Shown piece by piece: positions 7,283 to 13,443 of a stretch of DNA of 18,801 bases. The first letter of the stretch is position 1. Each line of letters begins with the position of its first letter. This stretch comes from JAWOFN01 sp046497505 [NCBI: bacterium] (lineage in GTDB: Bacteria; Blakebacterota; Blakebacteria; Blakebacterales): the NCBI GenBank assembly GCA_046497505.1, contig JAWOFN010000083.1, positions 1 to 18,801 of the forward strand, given 5' to 3'. A program made the translations under genes and the position numbers. The notes beneath the pieces were generated by a model. It ran no database searches. It was not told where the DNA came from and saw nothing but the letters and a program-made list of their open reading frames with translations.

Positions 7283-8016
7283 GTCCCTTCCTCCCGGGCC
7301 CGGAGGATCTGCTCGGCATGGAGGAGCTGTTCCGGGGTGTTCACCCCCAGGACATCCGAGACCTCTCCCGGCGCTTTCACGGCGGCCACCGAGCGTCCCC
7401 GCTCCCTGAGATACGACACCGAGTCGGTCAGGTAGTACTCCCCCTGCACGTTGTCGCGACCCAGGGCACCCAGCGCATCCTCCAGTGCGGACCGGCCGAA
7501 GAGATAGGCTCCGGCGTTGATCTCCCGGATGGCCAGGATATCCTCTTCGGCGTCCTTCTCCTCCACGATGCGCTCCACCAGCCCCTCATCGTCCCGGACG
7601 ATACGGCCGTATCCCGAGGGGTCGGACAGCTCGGCGGTGAGGAGGGTGGCCGCGGCTTCCCGGGCCCGGTGTCCGGAAGCGAGCGCCCACACCGTCCGGG
7701 GGGTGAGGAGGGGCGTGTCCCCGCTGAACACACCTACCGTTTCCGCTCCCTCCGGGACCCGGTGCATGGCGGCCTTCACGGCGTGTCCCGTCCCCAGCTG
7801 TTCCTCCTGGACGGCGATGCGGGCATCCGGGTGGTACCGCTCCACCTCGCCGGTCACCCCATCCCGATAGAATCCCACGACCACGACGAGGTCGGGGACA
7901 CCGGCACGTGTCAGCACGCCGGCGACCCGGTCCACCATGGTCCGTCCTCCGACACGGTGGAGCACTTTGGGGATGGGGCTCCTCATCCGCGTCCCTTCCC
8001 CGGCCGCGAGGATCAC
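7279..8016 (-). CDS. GlmU-type nucleotidyltransferase, pyrophosphorylase domain only
   Basis: Probably forms a UDP-sugar (UDP-GlcNAc by analogy with GlmU) from UTP and a sugar 1-phosphate; cytosolic. The visible 245 residues hold the nucleotide-binding motif LAAGEGTRM with PKVLH, EEQLGTGHAVKAA, FSGDTPLL, SGYGRIVR, EINAGAYLF and NVQGEYYLTD, all typical of the GlmU N-terminal domain. The left-handed beta-helix acetyltransferase half is absent: the gene stops after PEQLLHAEQILRAREEG and LytR_C begins. The first standard start codon in frame, the GTG at 8016, lies inside the first beta strand and has no Shine-Dalgarno site. Upstream codons in frame back to the panD stop (8083) read PVPSCAVILAAG, which suggests that the true start is farther upstream. 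Sugar specificity cannot be read from sequence. Confidence 0.9.
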   Translation of the reverse strand: MILAAGEGTRMRSPIPKVLHRVGGRTMVDRVAGVLTRAGVPDLVVVVGFYRDGVTGEVERYHPDARIAVQEEQLGTGHAVKAAMHRVPEGAETVGVFSGDTPLLTPRTVWALASGHRAREAAATLLTAELSDPSGYGRIVRDDEGLVERIVEEKDAEEDILAIREINAGAYLFGRSALEDALGALGRDNVQGEYYLTDSVSYLRERGRSVAAVKAPGEVSDVLGVNTPEQLLHAEQILRAREEGT

Positions 8017-8076
8017 GGCACAGGAGGGGACGGGCCGCGGCCCGCTGTCGTCGGGACGCTTCTGCCGGGAAGGATG

Positions 8077-8092
8077 GATGGGCTAGTCCTCC
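8077..8092 (-). promoter_or_regulatory. Shine-Dalgarno site pointing to an ATC codon, possible real start of the nucleotidyltransferase
   Basis: GGAGG (8088-8092, inside the end of panD) stands 8 nt upstream of an ATC codon (8077-8079). That codon is in frame with the GlmU-type gene. No ATG, GTG or TTG occurs in frame between the panD stop and the GTG at 8016. Starting at ATC would add 21 residues and restore the first beta strand. GGAGG also encodes part of the PanD C-terminus (LED), so the match may be chance. Confidence 0.3.
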
Positions 8093-8439
8093 AGGGGCTG
8101 GTTCTGGTCGTCCACCTGGACCACGATCGGGACGTGGGTCCGGGCCTCTTCCGGGGTCATCCCGGCGTATGTGAGGATGATAACCTGGTCCCCGACGTAT
8201 CCCAGCCGGGCGGCGGGACCGTTGAGCACCACTTCCCCGCTGCCGGGTTCCTCCCCTTCGATGACGTACGTGGTGAATCGTTCGCCGTTGTTGAGGTTCA
8301 CGACCTGGACCTGCTCGTGGAGCTCGAACCCGGCCCGGTTTATCAGTTCGGGATCCAGGGTCAGGCTCCCCTCGTAATAGAGTTCAGCACCGGTGACCTT
8401 CGCCCGCATGATCTTGGATTTCAGGACCGTGACCTGCAC
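8083..8439 (-). CDS. panD: Aspartate 1-decarboxylase
   Basis: Decarboxylates aspartate to beta-alanine, which PanC joins to pantoate. The 118-residue product is a typical pyruvoyl-enzyme precursor: YYEGSLTLD places the self-cleavage site at Gly24-Ser25, so Ser25 becomes the pyruvoyl group. Lys9, Arg54 and Tyr58 sit where the E. coli enzyme has its active-site residues. The start is a GTG at 8439 directly after the panC TAG, with a strong AGGAGG at 8445-8450 and 5 nt of spacing. With panC and panB upstream, the whole beta-alanine and pantoate route except ketopantoate reductase is together. The downstream nucleotidyltransferase lies in the same frame with only the TAG between them. Confidence 0.97.
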   Translation of the reverse strand: MQVTVLKSKIMRAKVTGAELYYEGSLTLDPELINRAGFELHEQVQVVNLNNGERFTTYVIEGEEPGSGEVVLNGPAARLGYVGDQVIILTYAGMTPEEARTHVPIVVQVDDQNQPLED

Positions 8440-9288
8440 CTATCCCTCCTGAACCAGCTCGTTGTCTATGAGTCGGGTACGCCCTACGAACGCGGCCACC
8501 AGGAAGAGGGTCTCCCCGGACAACCGGGACCGTTCCCGGAAGGTGTCCGGGTCCACGGCCGCCACATAATCCACCCGGGCGTCCGGACGGGTCTCGATGA
8601 CCCGGCGCATCCCGGTCAGCACATCCTCGGGGTCCCCCGCGCCCTCCCGGACCCGTTCACGGGCGTGCTGGAGGGCCTGATAGAGACACACGGCCTGGGC
8701 GCGTTCAGCAGGCGCAAGGTAGGCGTTGCGGCTTGAGAGGGCAAGACCGTCGGGCCCCCTCACGATGGGGCTCGTGACCACCTCCACGGGCATCAGGAGG
8801 TCCCGGACCATCCGCCGGACCACCGCTGCCTGCTGGGCGTCCTTCTGTCCCATCACCAGCAGGTCGGGGCCGACCGCCTCCAGCAGCTTGGTGACGACGG
8901 TGGTCACCCCCCGGAAGTGTCCCGGGCGGGCGGCCCCCTCCAGACGGGCAGAGAGGTCGGTCTCCACCACCCAGGTACTGGCACCGGGGGGATACATCGT
9001 CTCCACCTCGGGGGTGAACACCGCATCCGCACCCCGCGCGTCCAGCACCCGAAGGTCGCCTTCCATGTCAAGGGGATACGACTCCAGGTCCTCCTCCGGT
9101 CCGAACTGGGCGGGGTTCACGAAGATGCTCACCGCCACCCGGTCCGCCCGTTCCCTCCCGGTGTCCACCAGGGAGAGGTGTCCCGCGTGGAGGGCTCCCA
9201 TGGTGGGGACGAAGGCCACCTCCTCCCCATCCCCTCTCCGGGCCCGGGTCCACGCGCGCATCGCATCGGGAGATGTGAGGCGTTCCAT
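8440..9288 (-). CDS. panC: Pantothenate synthetase (pantoate-beta-alanine ligase)
   Basis: Joins pantoate and beta-alanine with ATP to make pantothenate, the vitamin B5 precursor of CoA; cytosolic. The 282-residue product has FVPTMGALHAGHLSLV (about 26-41, with the HxGH nucleotide-binding motif), SIFVNPAQFGPEEDLESYP (about 54-72), MGQKDAQQAAVV (about 146-157) and the KMSKS-like GPDGLALSSRN (about 178-188). The length is normal. The ATG at 9288 has a weak GAGAGAG purine stretch upstream. The gap to panB is 47 nt, and its TAG abuts the panD GTG. The gene sits between panB and panD, so the three form a complete subpathway block. Confidence 0.97.
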   Translation of the reverse strand: MERLTSPDAMRAWTRARRGDGEEVAFVPTMGALHAGHLSLVDTGRERADRVAVSIFVNPAQFGPEEDLESYPLDMEGDLRVLDARGADAVFTPEVETMYPPGASTWVVETDLSARLEGAARPGHFRGVTTVVTKLLEAVGPDLLVMGQKDAQQAAVVRRMVRDLLMPVEVVTSPIVRGPDGLALSSRNAYLAPAERAQAVCLYQALQHARERVREGAGDPEDVLTGMRRVIETRPDARVDYVAAVDPDTFRERSRLSGETLFLVAAFVGRTRLIDNELVQEG

Positions 9289-9335
9289 CAGCTGCTCTCT
9301 CCGGCTCGAAAGACTCTTGGCCCACGGGTGAGGGG

Positions 9336-10181
9336 TCAGTCGGCGCTCCCGGGCCCGTACGACTCCTCCTCCGAGGGGAAGGTCCCCTCACGTACGTCCT
9401 CCGCATAGGCGCGCACCGCATCGCGGATCGTGTCCGCCAGTCCCGCGTACCGGCGCACGAACCGGGGCCGGAAGTCCTCGAAGATGCCCAGCATGTCCTG
9501 GGTGACCAGGACCTGCCCGTCGCAGTCCGGTCCCGCGCCGATCCCGATCGTGGGAATCCCGAGGGCCTCTGTGACCCGGGCGGCGACCCCGGCCGGCACC
9601 TTCTCAAGGACCAGCGCGAAGCAGCCCGCCTCCTGGAGGGCCAGGGCATCCTGGAGCAGGGCGTCGGCGGTCTCCTCGTCGGCCGCCTGAAGCCTGTAGC
9701 CGCCGAAGACGTTCACACTCTGGGGGGTGAGCCCCAGGTGACCCATCACGGGGATCCCGGTCTGCACCAGGCGGCGTACCGTGCCGGCCATGGGACGCCC
9801 CCCCTCCAGCTTCACCGCCTCCGCACCCCCCTCGGCCATGAGGCGCCCGGCGTTGCGTACCGCCTCGTCCGGGTTGACCTGGTAGGTGAGGAAGGGCATA
9901 TCCGCGACCAGCAGCGCGTACTCGGCCCCCCGGGCGGCCCAGCGGGTGAAATGGAGCATCTCCTCCAGGGTGGTACCCAGCGTGTTGGGCCGACCCGCCA
10001 TGACCTGCCCCCCCGAGTCCCCCACCAGGATCACATCCACCCCCGCCTGGTCCAGCAGCCCGGCGGTGAGGGCGTCGTAGGCGGTGAGGCAGACGATACG
10101 CTGACCCCGCTCCTTCATGCGGGTCAGGGACGGGACGGTCCGCCTGGTACGCTCCCCATCGCCTCTCGGGCCGGGGGTCAT
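9336..10181 (-). CDS. panB: 3-methyl-2-oxobutanoate hydroxymethyltransferase
   Basis: Transfers a hydroxymethyl group from 5,10-methylene-tetrahydrofolate to 2-oxoisovalerate, giving ketopantoate. The 281-residue product has the family motifs: VCLTAYDALTAGLLDQAG, VGDSGGQVMAG with the metal-binding Asp (about 55), ADMPFLTY with the second Asp (about 94), VKLEGG (Glu about 126), GHLGLTPQSVNVFGGY, and LVLEKVP with the catalytic Glu (about 193). GIPTIGIGAGPDCDGQVLV is strongly conserved. GDSGGQVMAGRPNT is a minor variant of the usual GDSLGMVVLGYDST. The ATG at 10181 overlaps the upstream kinase stop as ATGA. The N-terminus has about 15 extra polar residues. Dependence on a folate cofactor links it to the nearby fol genes. 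Confidence 0.97.
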   Translation of the reverse strand: MTPGPRGDGERTRRTVPSLTRMKERGQRIVCLTAYDALTAGLLDQAGVDVILVGDSGGQVMAGRPNTLGTTLEEMLHFTRWAARGAEYALLVADMPFLTYQVNPDEAVRNAGRLMAEGGAEAVKLEGGRPMAGTVRRLVQTGIPVMGHLGLTPQSVNVFGGYRLQAADEETADALLQDALALQEAGCFALVLEKVPAGVAARVTEALGIPTIGIGAGPDCDGQVLVTQDMLGIFEDFRPRFVRRYAGLADTIRDAVRAYAEDVREGTFPSEEESYGPGSAD

Positions 10182-10822
10182 CGGGACGCTCCTCCCGGGC
10201 CGTAGAACGTGGTGCCGGCGTGGGGACGCCTGATCTCCTCGATCAGGTCGTCGAGGTCGGCCTGGCGATGGACGAAATCGATCTCGCTTGTGTTCACCAC
10301 CAGCAGCGGGCTCTCGTCGTAGTGGAAGAAATAGTAGTTGTACGCCTCGTTCACCGACCGCAGGTACTCCTCGTCCAGGCGCCGCTCGTAGTCCCTCCCC
10401 CTCCTCCCGATCCGCTCCATGAGTACGTCGGTGGTGGCCTGGAGGTAGATGATCAGGTCGGGCACCGGGACCTGGGGTTCGATGAGGTCCACCAGCTTCT
10501 CGTAGAGGGCCAGTTCCTTGTCGTCCAGGGTCAGGTAGGCGAAGATCTTGTCCTTCGCGAACATGTAGTCGGAGATGACCAGGTCGTGGAAGAGGTCCTG
10601 CTGGGCGAACTCCTGCTGCTGCATGAAGCGGGAGAGGGTGAAGAAGAGCTGGGTCTTGAAGGCGAAGCGGCGGGGGTCGCGGTAGAAATCGTCCAGGAAG
10701 GGGTTCTCGTCGGGACGCTCCAGGACCAGACGAGCACCCAGGCGGCGGCCCAGCAGGGTGGCCAGAGAGGTCTTCCCCACCCCGATGGGGCCCTCGATGG
10801 CGATATAGCGGGCTTCCTTCAC
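10178..10822 (-). CDS. Deoxynucleoside kinase (first paralogue, canonical)
   Basis: Phosphorylates deoxynucleosides for dNTP salvage, probably purine deoxynucleosides as in the dGK/dAK group; cytosolic. The product has the P-loop EGPIGVGKTSLA (about 10-21), ERPDENPFLDDFYRD (substrate-binding region), KTQLFFTLSRFMQQQE, SDYMFAKDKIFA (standing for the DRS/DRY element), PDLIIYLQ, and the intact LID motif RRGRDYE. The C-terminus contains TSEIDFV. I prefer the GTG at 10822 (VKEARYIAIEGPIG), which has a GGGAG upstream. An ATG at 10858 in the same frame would add MYRWPEHRERHG and overlap the upstream gene by 17 nt. Its stop overlaps the panB start. It is clearly homologous to the kinase at 11847-12512, including a 32-nt identical stretch. 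The nucleoside preferred cannot be told. Confidence 0.92.
   Translation of the reverse strand: MKEARYIAIEGPIGVGKTSLATLLGRRLGARLVLERPDENPFLDDFYRDPRRFAFKTQLFFTLSRFMQQQEFAQQDLFHDLVISDYMFAKDKIFAYLTLDDKELALYEKLVDLIEPQVPVPDLIIYLQATTDVLMERIGRRGRDYERRLDEEYLRSVNEAYNYYFFHYDESPLLVVNTSEIDFVHRQADLDDLIEEIRRPHAGTTFYGPGGASR
10635..10666 (+). repeat. Direct repeat copy 1 (32 nt identical, within first kinase)
   Basis: Positions 10635-10666 are identical to 12295-12326, 1660 bp away and in the same orientation. Both encode the conserved KTQLFFTLSR region of the two kinases. Identity at nucleotide level over 32 nt, where the proteins differ elsewhere, fits either strong constraint or recent gene conversion. 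Confidence 0.85.
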
Positions 10823-10841
10823 GCCGTGACGCTCCCGGTGT

Positions 10842-11201
10842 TCAGGCCAGCGGTACAATGAGGAAGACGGTCAGGTCCCACACCACGTGACTGACGATGC
10901 CGGGCCAGAGACGTCCGGTGCGCATGTAGAGCCACGCCCAGAGCAGTCCGGCCGTACCTGCCGCCACGACCAGCATAGCGTTGCGGGTCACGATATGCAC
11001 CCCCGCATATGCGGCCACCGCGATAAGATACCCCCTCCAGGGCCCGAGGCGAGCCGCCAGTTCGCGCTGGAGGAACCCCCGCCAGAAGAGCTCCTCCGCC
11101 GGCCCGATGACCAGGGCGATGAGAAGCCCGATCTGCCAGAACTCCAGCAGCCCCCTGTTGTCGTAGACGCTCACGATCTGCGCCTGTGCGAAAGGGAGCA
11201 C
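10842..11201 (-). CDS. CPBP-family (CAAX-type) intramembrane protease core, 5' end damaged
   Basis: Glutamic intramembrane endopeptidase of the CAAX/bacteriocin-processing (Abi) family; the substrate is unknown. The 119 residues from the GTG at 11201 contain the catalytic core: PAEELFWRGFLQREL with the EExxR motif (about 35-49), YAGVHIVTRN with a motif His, and SHVVWD near the C-terminus, in membrane helices. Homologous-looking sequence goes on upstream in the same frame to about 11306 (ALAFRPGDIAAGLLSAALLYGVFLAGRE), clearly a first membrane helix, but no ATG, GTG or TTG occurs in that frame for well over 200 nt. The natural start is probably the GTG at 11357-11359, one frame away and overlapping a TGA as GTGA. 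So there seems to be a 1-nt loss between about 11306 and 11359, or a sequencing error. The GTG at 11201 gives a shortened but core-complete protein. Confidence 0.7.
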   Translation of the reverse strand: MLPFAQAQIVSVYDNRGLLEFWQIGLLIALVIGPAEELFWRGFLQRELAARLGPWRGYLIAVAAYAGVHIVTRNAMLVVAAGTAGLLWAWLYMRTGRLWPGIVSHVVWDLTVFLIVPLA

Positions 11202-11355
11202 CCGGACCGCCGCCTCCCGTCCGGCAAGGAAGACCCCGTAGAGCAGGGCCGCGCTCAGCAGGCCGGCCGCGATGTCGCCGGGCCGGAAGGCCAGGGCCCG
11301 GGACGTGGACTCCGGGGCCGATCGGTATCGGCCGCCGCCTCCCGGACCCCGCGCC

Positions 11356-11805
11356 TCACCGCACCGTGGAGCTGGAGTGCCCGGCCCGGCACCCGCTCCT
11401 CCTCGGGAGCGATGCCCGGATGGGGCTCCACCTTCGGCACCGCCCCCTCGGCGTGGAAGAGGGAGACCTCCATCAGGAACATCTCGCCGGGGCCCGTGTT
11501 CCGAATCTCGTGCCCTTCTCGGTCATCCAATGTGACCATGCTGCCTTCACTTACCGCTATCGCCTTATCTTTGAGCTGAACCTCTCCCTCCCCCTTCACG
11601 AAGTAGAAGCACTGGGGGTGGGGATGTTCGTGCCAGCTGAACCTCCCCCCCCGGTTCGATGGCGGCCGCGCTCCAGCGAAGCTCGTGTCCACCGGCGGAT
11701 CCCTTCTCGAAGGCGATTCCCAGCAGCTTGGTGATCGAGACACCCTCCGCCACGTTCTTCAGCGGGGGTCCACTCCACGTTGTCGATGCGCTCGCTCCAG
11801 GCCAT
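11356..11805 (-). pseudogene. Cupin-domain protein gene broken by frameshifts
   Basis: A small cupin (beta-barrel) protein of unknown substrate is encoded in pieces in different frames. Piece 1, from the ATG at 11805 with a good GGGAGG ribosome site (11812-11817), reads MAWSERIDNVEWTPAE. Piece 2 (to about 11653) reads VAEGVSITKLLGIAFEKG and ends HELRWSAAAIEPGG. Piece 3 reads FSWHEHPHPQCFYFVKGEGE, with the metal-binding HxHPxxxxxY pattern of cupin motif 1, then VSEGSMVTLDDREGHEIRNTGPGE (motif 2 region). The first shift lies within about 11754-11762 and the second in a run of eight C (11645-11652). Each is explained by one extra base. A third shift would let the gene end at the TGA at 11356-11358, which overlaps a GTG as at many junctions here. 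Either a true pseudogene or local sequence errors. Confidence 0.72.
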
Positions 11806-11846
11806 AGCCTGCCTCCCTCAGGGGCATGATGTGATATGGGGGGATG

Positions 11847-12512
11847 CTACGGCCGCAGGTTGAGGTAGCGCATGCCCGACTGGGGGCGCTCCATCTCTCG
11901 CATCAGGGTGTCCAGCGCGCTGTCGTCCCTGCTGGGATCGGCATCCCGGGTACCTACTACCAGGAGGGGGGCCTCCTCGTAATGCAGGAAAAAGTAGTCA
12001 TACGCGTCCCGCACCGCTACCAGGTATTCCCGGCCCAGCAGGCGCCGCAGCTCGCCCTCCCGCTCCCCGAGCCGTTCCTCCAGGTCCCGGACCCCGCACT
12101 GCAGGTAGACCACCAGGTCGGGGCGGGGCACCTCACCCGCCATGAGGCCGGCCAGCTTCTCGTAGAGCGCCAGTTCCCGGTCATCCAGTCCCAGGGAGGC
12201 GTAGATGCGGTCCCGGGCGAAGAGGAGGTCGCTCACCGCGGGACCGGAGAAGAGATCCAGCTGGGCGATCTCCTGCTGCTGCATGTAGCGTGACAGGGTG
12301 AAGAAGAGCTGGGTCTTGAAGGCGAATCGCTGCGGGTCCCGGTAGAACTGCTCCAGGAAGGGGTTCTCCGAGGCTCTGTCCAGCACCAGCCGTCCCCCAA
12401 GGCGCCGGGCGATCCGTCCCGCCAGGTCGGTCTTCCCCGACCCCGGAGGGCCCTCGACCACCACGTAGGTGAGGACTCGGGTCTCTCCTCGGTTGGCCAG
12501 TTCGCTCCGCAC
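11847..12512 (-). CDS. Deoxynucleoside kinase paralogue with degenerate LID region
   Basis: Homologous along its length to the kinase at 10178-10822. It keeps the P-loop EGPPGSGKTDLA, DRASENPFLEQFYRD, FAFKTQLFFTLSRYMQQQE and PDLVVYLQ. It differs at functional sites: the SDY of the first copy is SDL, and the LID stretch RRGRDYE is EREGELR. The TSEIDFV segment near the C-terminus is also lost (TRDADPSRD). It may have another substrate, act as a partner subunit as in the tandem dAK/dGK of lactobacilli, or be decaying. The GTG at 12512, 14 nt after the folK stop, gives about 221 residues but has no clear ribosome site. A GAGGAG at 12485-12490 instead points to the GTC codon at 12474-12476, just before LTYVVVEG. 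A much longer open frame runs upstream but is out of frame with folK and not coding. Confidence 0.87.
   Translation of the reverse strand: MRSELANRGETRVLTYVVVEGPPGSGKTDLAGRIARRLGGRLVLDRASENPFLEQFYRDPQRFAFKTQLFFTLSRYMQQQEIAQLDLFSGPAVSDLLFARDRIYASLGLDDRELALYEKLAGLMAGEVPRPDLVVYLQCGVRDLEERLGEREGELRRLLGREYLVAVRDAYDYFFLHYEEAPLLVVGTRDADPSRDDSALDTLMREMERPQSGMRYLNLRP
12295..12326 (+). repeat. Direct repeat copy 2 (32 nt identical, within second kinase)
   Basis: Identical to 10635-10666. The two copies bracket the damaged cupin and CPBP genes, so recombination between them would delete those genes and fuse the two kinases in frame at a conserved site. Confidence 0.85.
12474..12490 (-). promoter_or_regulatory. 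Shine-Dalgarno site pointing to a GTC codon in the second kinase
   Basis: GAGGAG (12485-12490) lies 8 nt upstream of a GTC codon (12474-12476) that is in frame with the kinase and would give a protein beginning LTYVVVEGPPGSGKT after the initiator, the normal kinase N-terminus. GTC is not a usual start. The site may instead aid re-initiation, or the codon may be a GTG changed by error or mutation. Confidence 0.3.
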
Positions 12513-12526
12513 CGGCCGGCGGAAGC

Positions 12527-13078
12527 TCAAACCGGACCCCCGTCGAGGGGGCGTCCCCTCTCCGGCTCGAACGAACCCAGGCTCACCACCCGTTCCTCCC
12601 CGGGCAGGTCCTCCAGGGCACGCCGGACCAGCTCGGACACCTTCCCCTTCCCGGGGATCTCCAGGTCCGGGTCGATCTCCGAAAGGGGTACCAGGACGAA
12701 GAGCCGCTCCTCCATCCGGGGATGGGGGACCACCAGGTCCTCCTCCTCGACCTGCCGCTCCCCGTAGAGCACGATGTCCACGTCCAGCTCCCGGGGTCCG
12801 AAACGCTCCCGCTGCCGCCTCCCCGCTGCTCGCTCCGCCTCCTTGCAGGCGTCCAGGAGTTCCGAGGGGCTCAGGCGGGTACGGAAGCGTCCCACCAGGT
12901 TCACGAAGGGGGGCTGCGCCCCCACGTACTTGGGGGCGCTGTGATAGAGACTGGAGAAGACCTCCGGCTCCACCCCCCTCCTGCGCAGGGAGGCGATACC
13001 GGTGCGCATGGCCGCCACCCGGTTCCCCAGGTTGGAACCGAAGGCGAGATGGGCCGACACCGCGTCCCCGGTGCTCAC
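12527..13078 (-). CDS. folK: 2-amino-4-hydroxy-6-hydroxymethyldihydropteridine pyrophosphokinase (HPPK)
   Basis: Transfers pyrophosphate from ATP to 6-hydroxymethyl-7,8-dihydropterin, preparing it for joining to p-aminobenzoate in folate synthesis; cytosolic. The 183-residue product has AFGSNLGNR (about 12-20), YHSAPKYVGAQPPFVNLV, and the HPPK signature RFGPRELDVDIVLYG (about 92-106) with the two catalytic Asp residues, followed by VPHPRMEERLFVLVPL. The signature differs slightly from the common RxxxRxLDLDIL form, with Val for Leu. The GTG start at 13078 overlaps the folB stop as GTGA. The C-terminal tail after LVRRALEDLPGEERV is longer than in the shortest family members. FolB makes its substrate directly upstream. 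No folP (dihydropteroate synthase) is in the window. Confidence 0.96.
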   Translation of the reverse strand: MSTGDAVSAHLAFGSNLGNRVAAMRTGIASLRRRGVEPEVFSSLYHSAPKYVGAQPPFVNLVGRFRTRLSPSELLDACKEAERAAGRRQRERFGPRELDVDIVLYGERQVEEEDLVVPHPRMEERLFVLVPLSEIDPDLEIPGKGKVSELVRRALEDLPGEERVVSLGSFEPERGRPLDGGPV

Positions 13079-13443
13079 GGTCCCGCCTCCTTCCGGGAGA
13101 CCTCCACCTCGTAGCCGCCCGGGAGACCTTCCATGGCCGCGTCCGGTTTTGCGACCCGGATCCGTACCTCCCGGACACCCTTCAGGGCCAGCACACCCCG
13201 GGCGATCCGCTCCGCCAGGGTCTCCACCAGCCGGCAGGAGGGCCCTCCGATGACATCCTGTACGGTCCGATGCACCGCCCGGACGTCCACTGTCCGCTCC
13301 AGGTCGTCGCTGGCGGTGGCCCCGGCGGCGTCGAACCCCGCTTCCACGTCCACCACGAAGGCCTGGGGCCGCTCCTGCTCCCCCTCCAGGGCACCGTGGC
13401 GTCCCAGGAAACGGAGCCCCTCGATGCGGAGCACGTCCCTCAC
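13075..13443 (-). CDS. folB: Dihydroneopterin aldolase
   Basis: Cleaves 7,8-dihydroneopterin to 6-hydroxymethyl-7,8-dihydropterin and glycolaldehyde in folate synthesis; an oligomeric cytosolic enzyme. The 122-residue product has LRIEGLRFLGRHGALEGEQ (matching the family GxHGxxxxE region), FVVDVEAGFD, DLERTVDVRAVHRTV, LVETLAERIA and VRIRVAKPDA with the expected catalytic Lys (about 99). I chose the GTG at 13443 because it overlaps the aminotransferase stop as GTGA and gives the normal family length. The same frame is open upstream but only antiparallels the aminotransferase code. Its stop overlaps the folK start in the same way. Confidence 0.94.
   Translation of the reverse strand: MRDVLRIEGLRFLGRHGALEGEQERPQAFVVDVEAGFDAAGATASDDLERTVDVRAVHRTVQDVIGGPSCRLVETLAERIARGVLALKGVREVRIRVAKPDAAMEGLPGGYEVEVSRKEAGP

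Noticed and set aside
7318-8736. A 472-codon open frame on the plus strand
   Set aside because: It crosses antisense to three well-supported genes (nucleotidyltransferase, panD, panC), so it is a compositional shadow.
11645-11652. Run of eight C as programmed frameshifting site
   Set aside because: A second shift upstream at 11754-11762 would also be needed, with no slippery sequence there, so damage or error is simpler. Phase variation remains possible.
10178-12512. An undescribed defence or signalling system built from kinases, a CPBP protease and a cupin
   Set aside because: CPBP proteases do occur in defence and immunity loci, but the genes here are broken or housekeeping-like, the kinases are salvage enzymes, and no effector or sensor partner is visible.
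12513-13178. Upstream extension of the second kinase to a 443-residue protein
   Set aside because: The extension lies in a different frame over folK and is low-complexity Gly/Arg/Pro. The kinase homology begins only near 12476.
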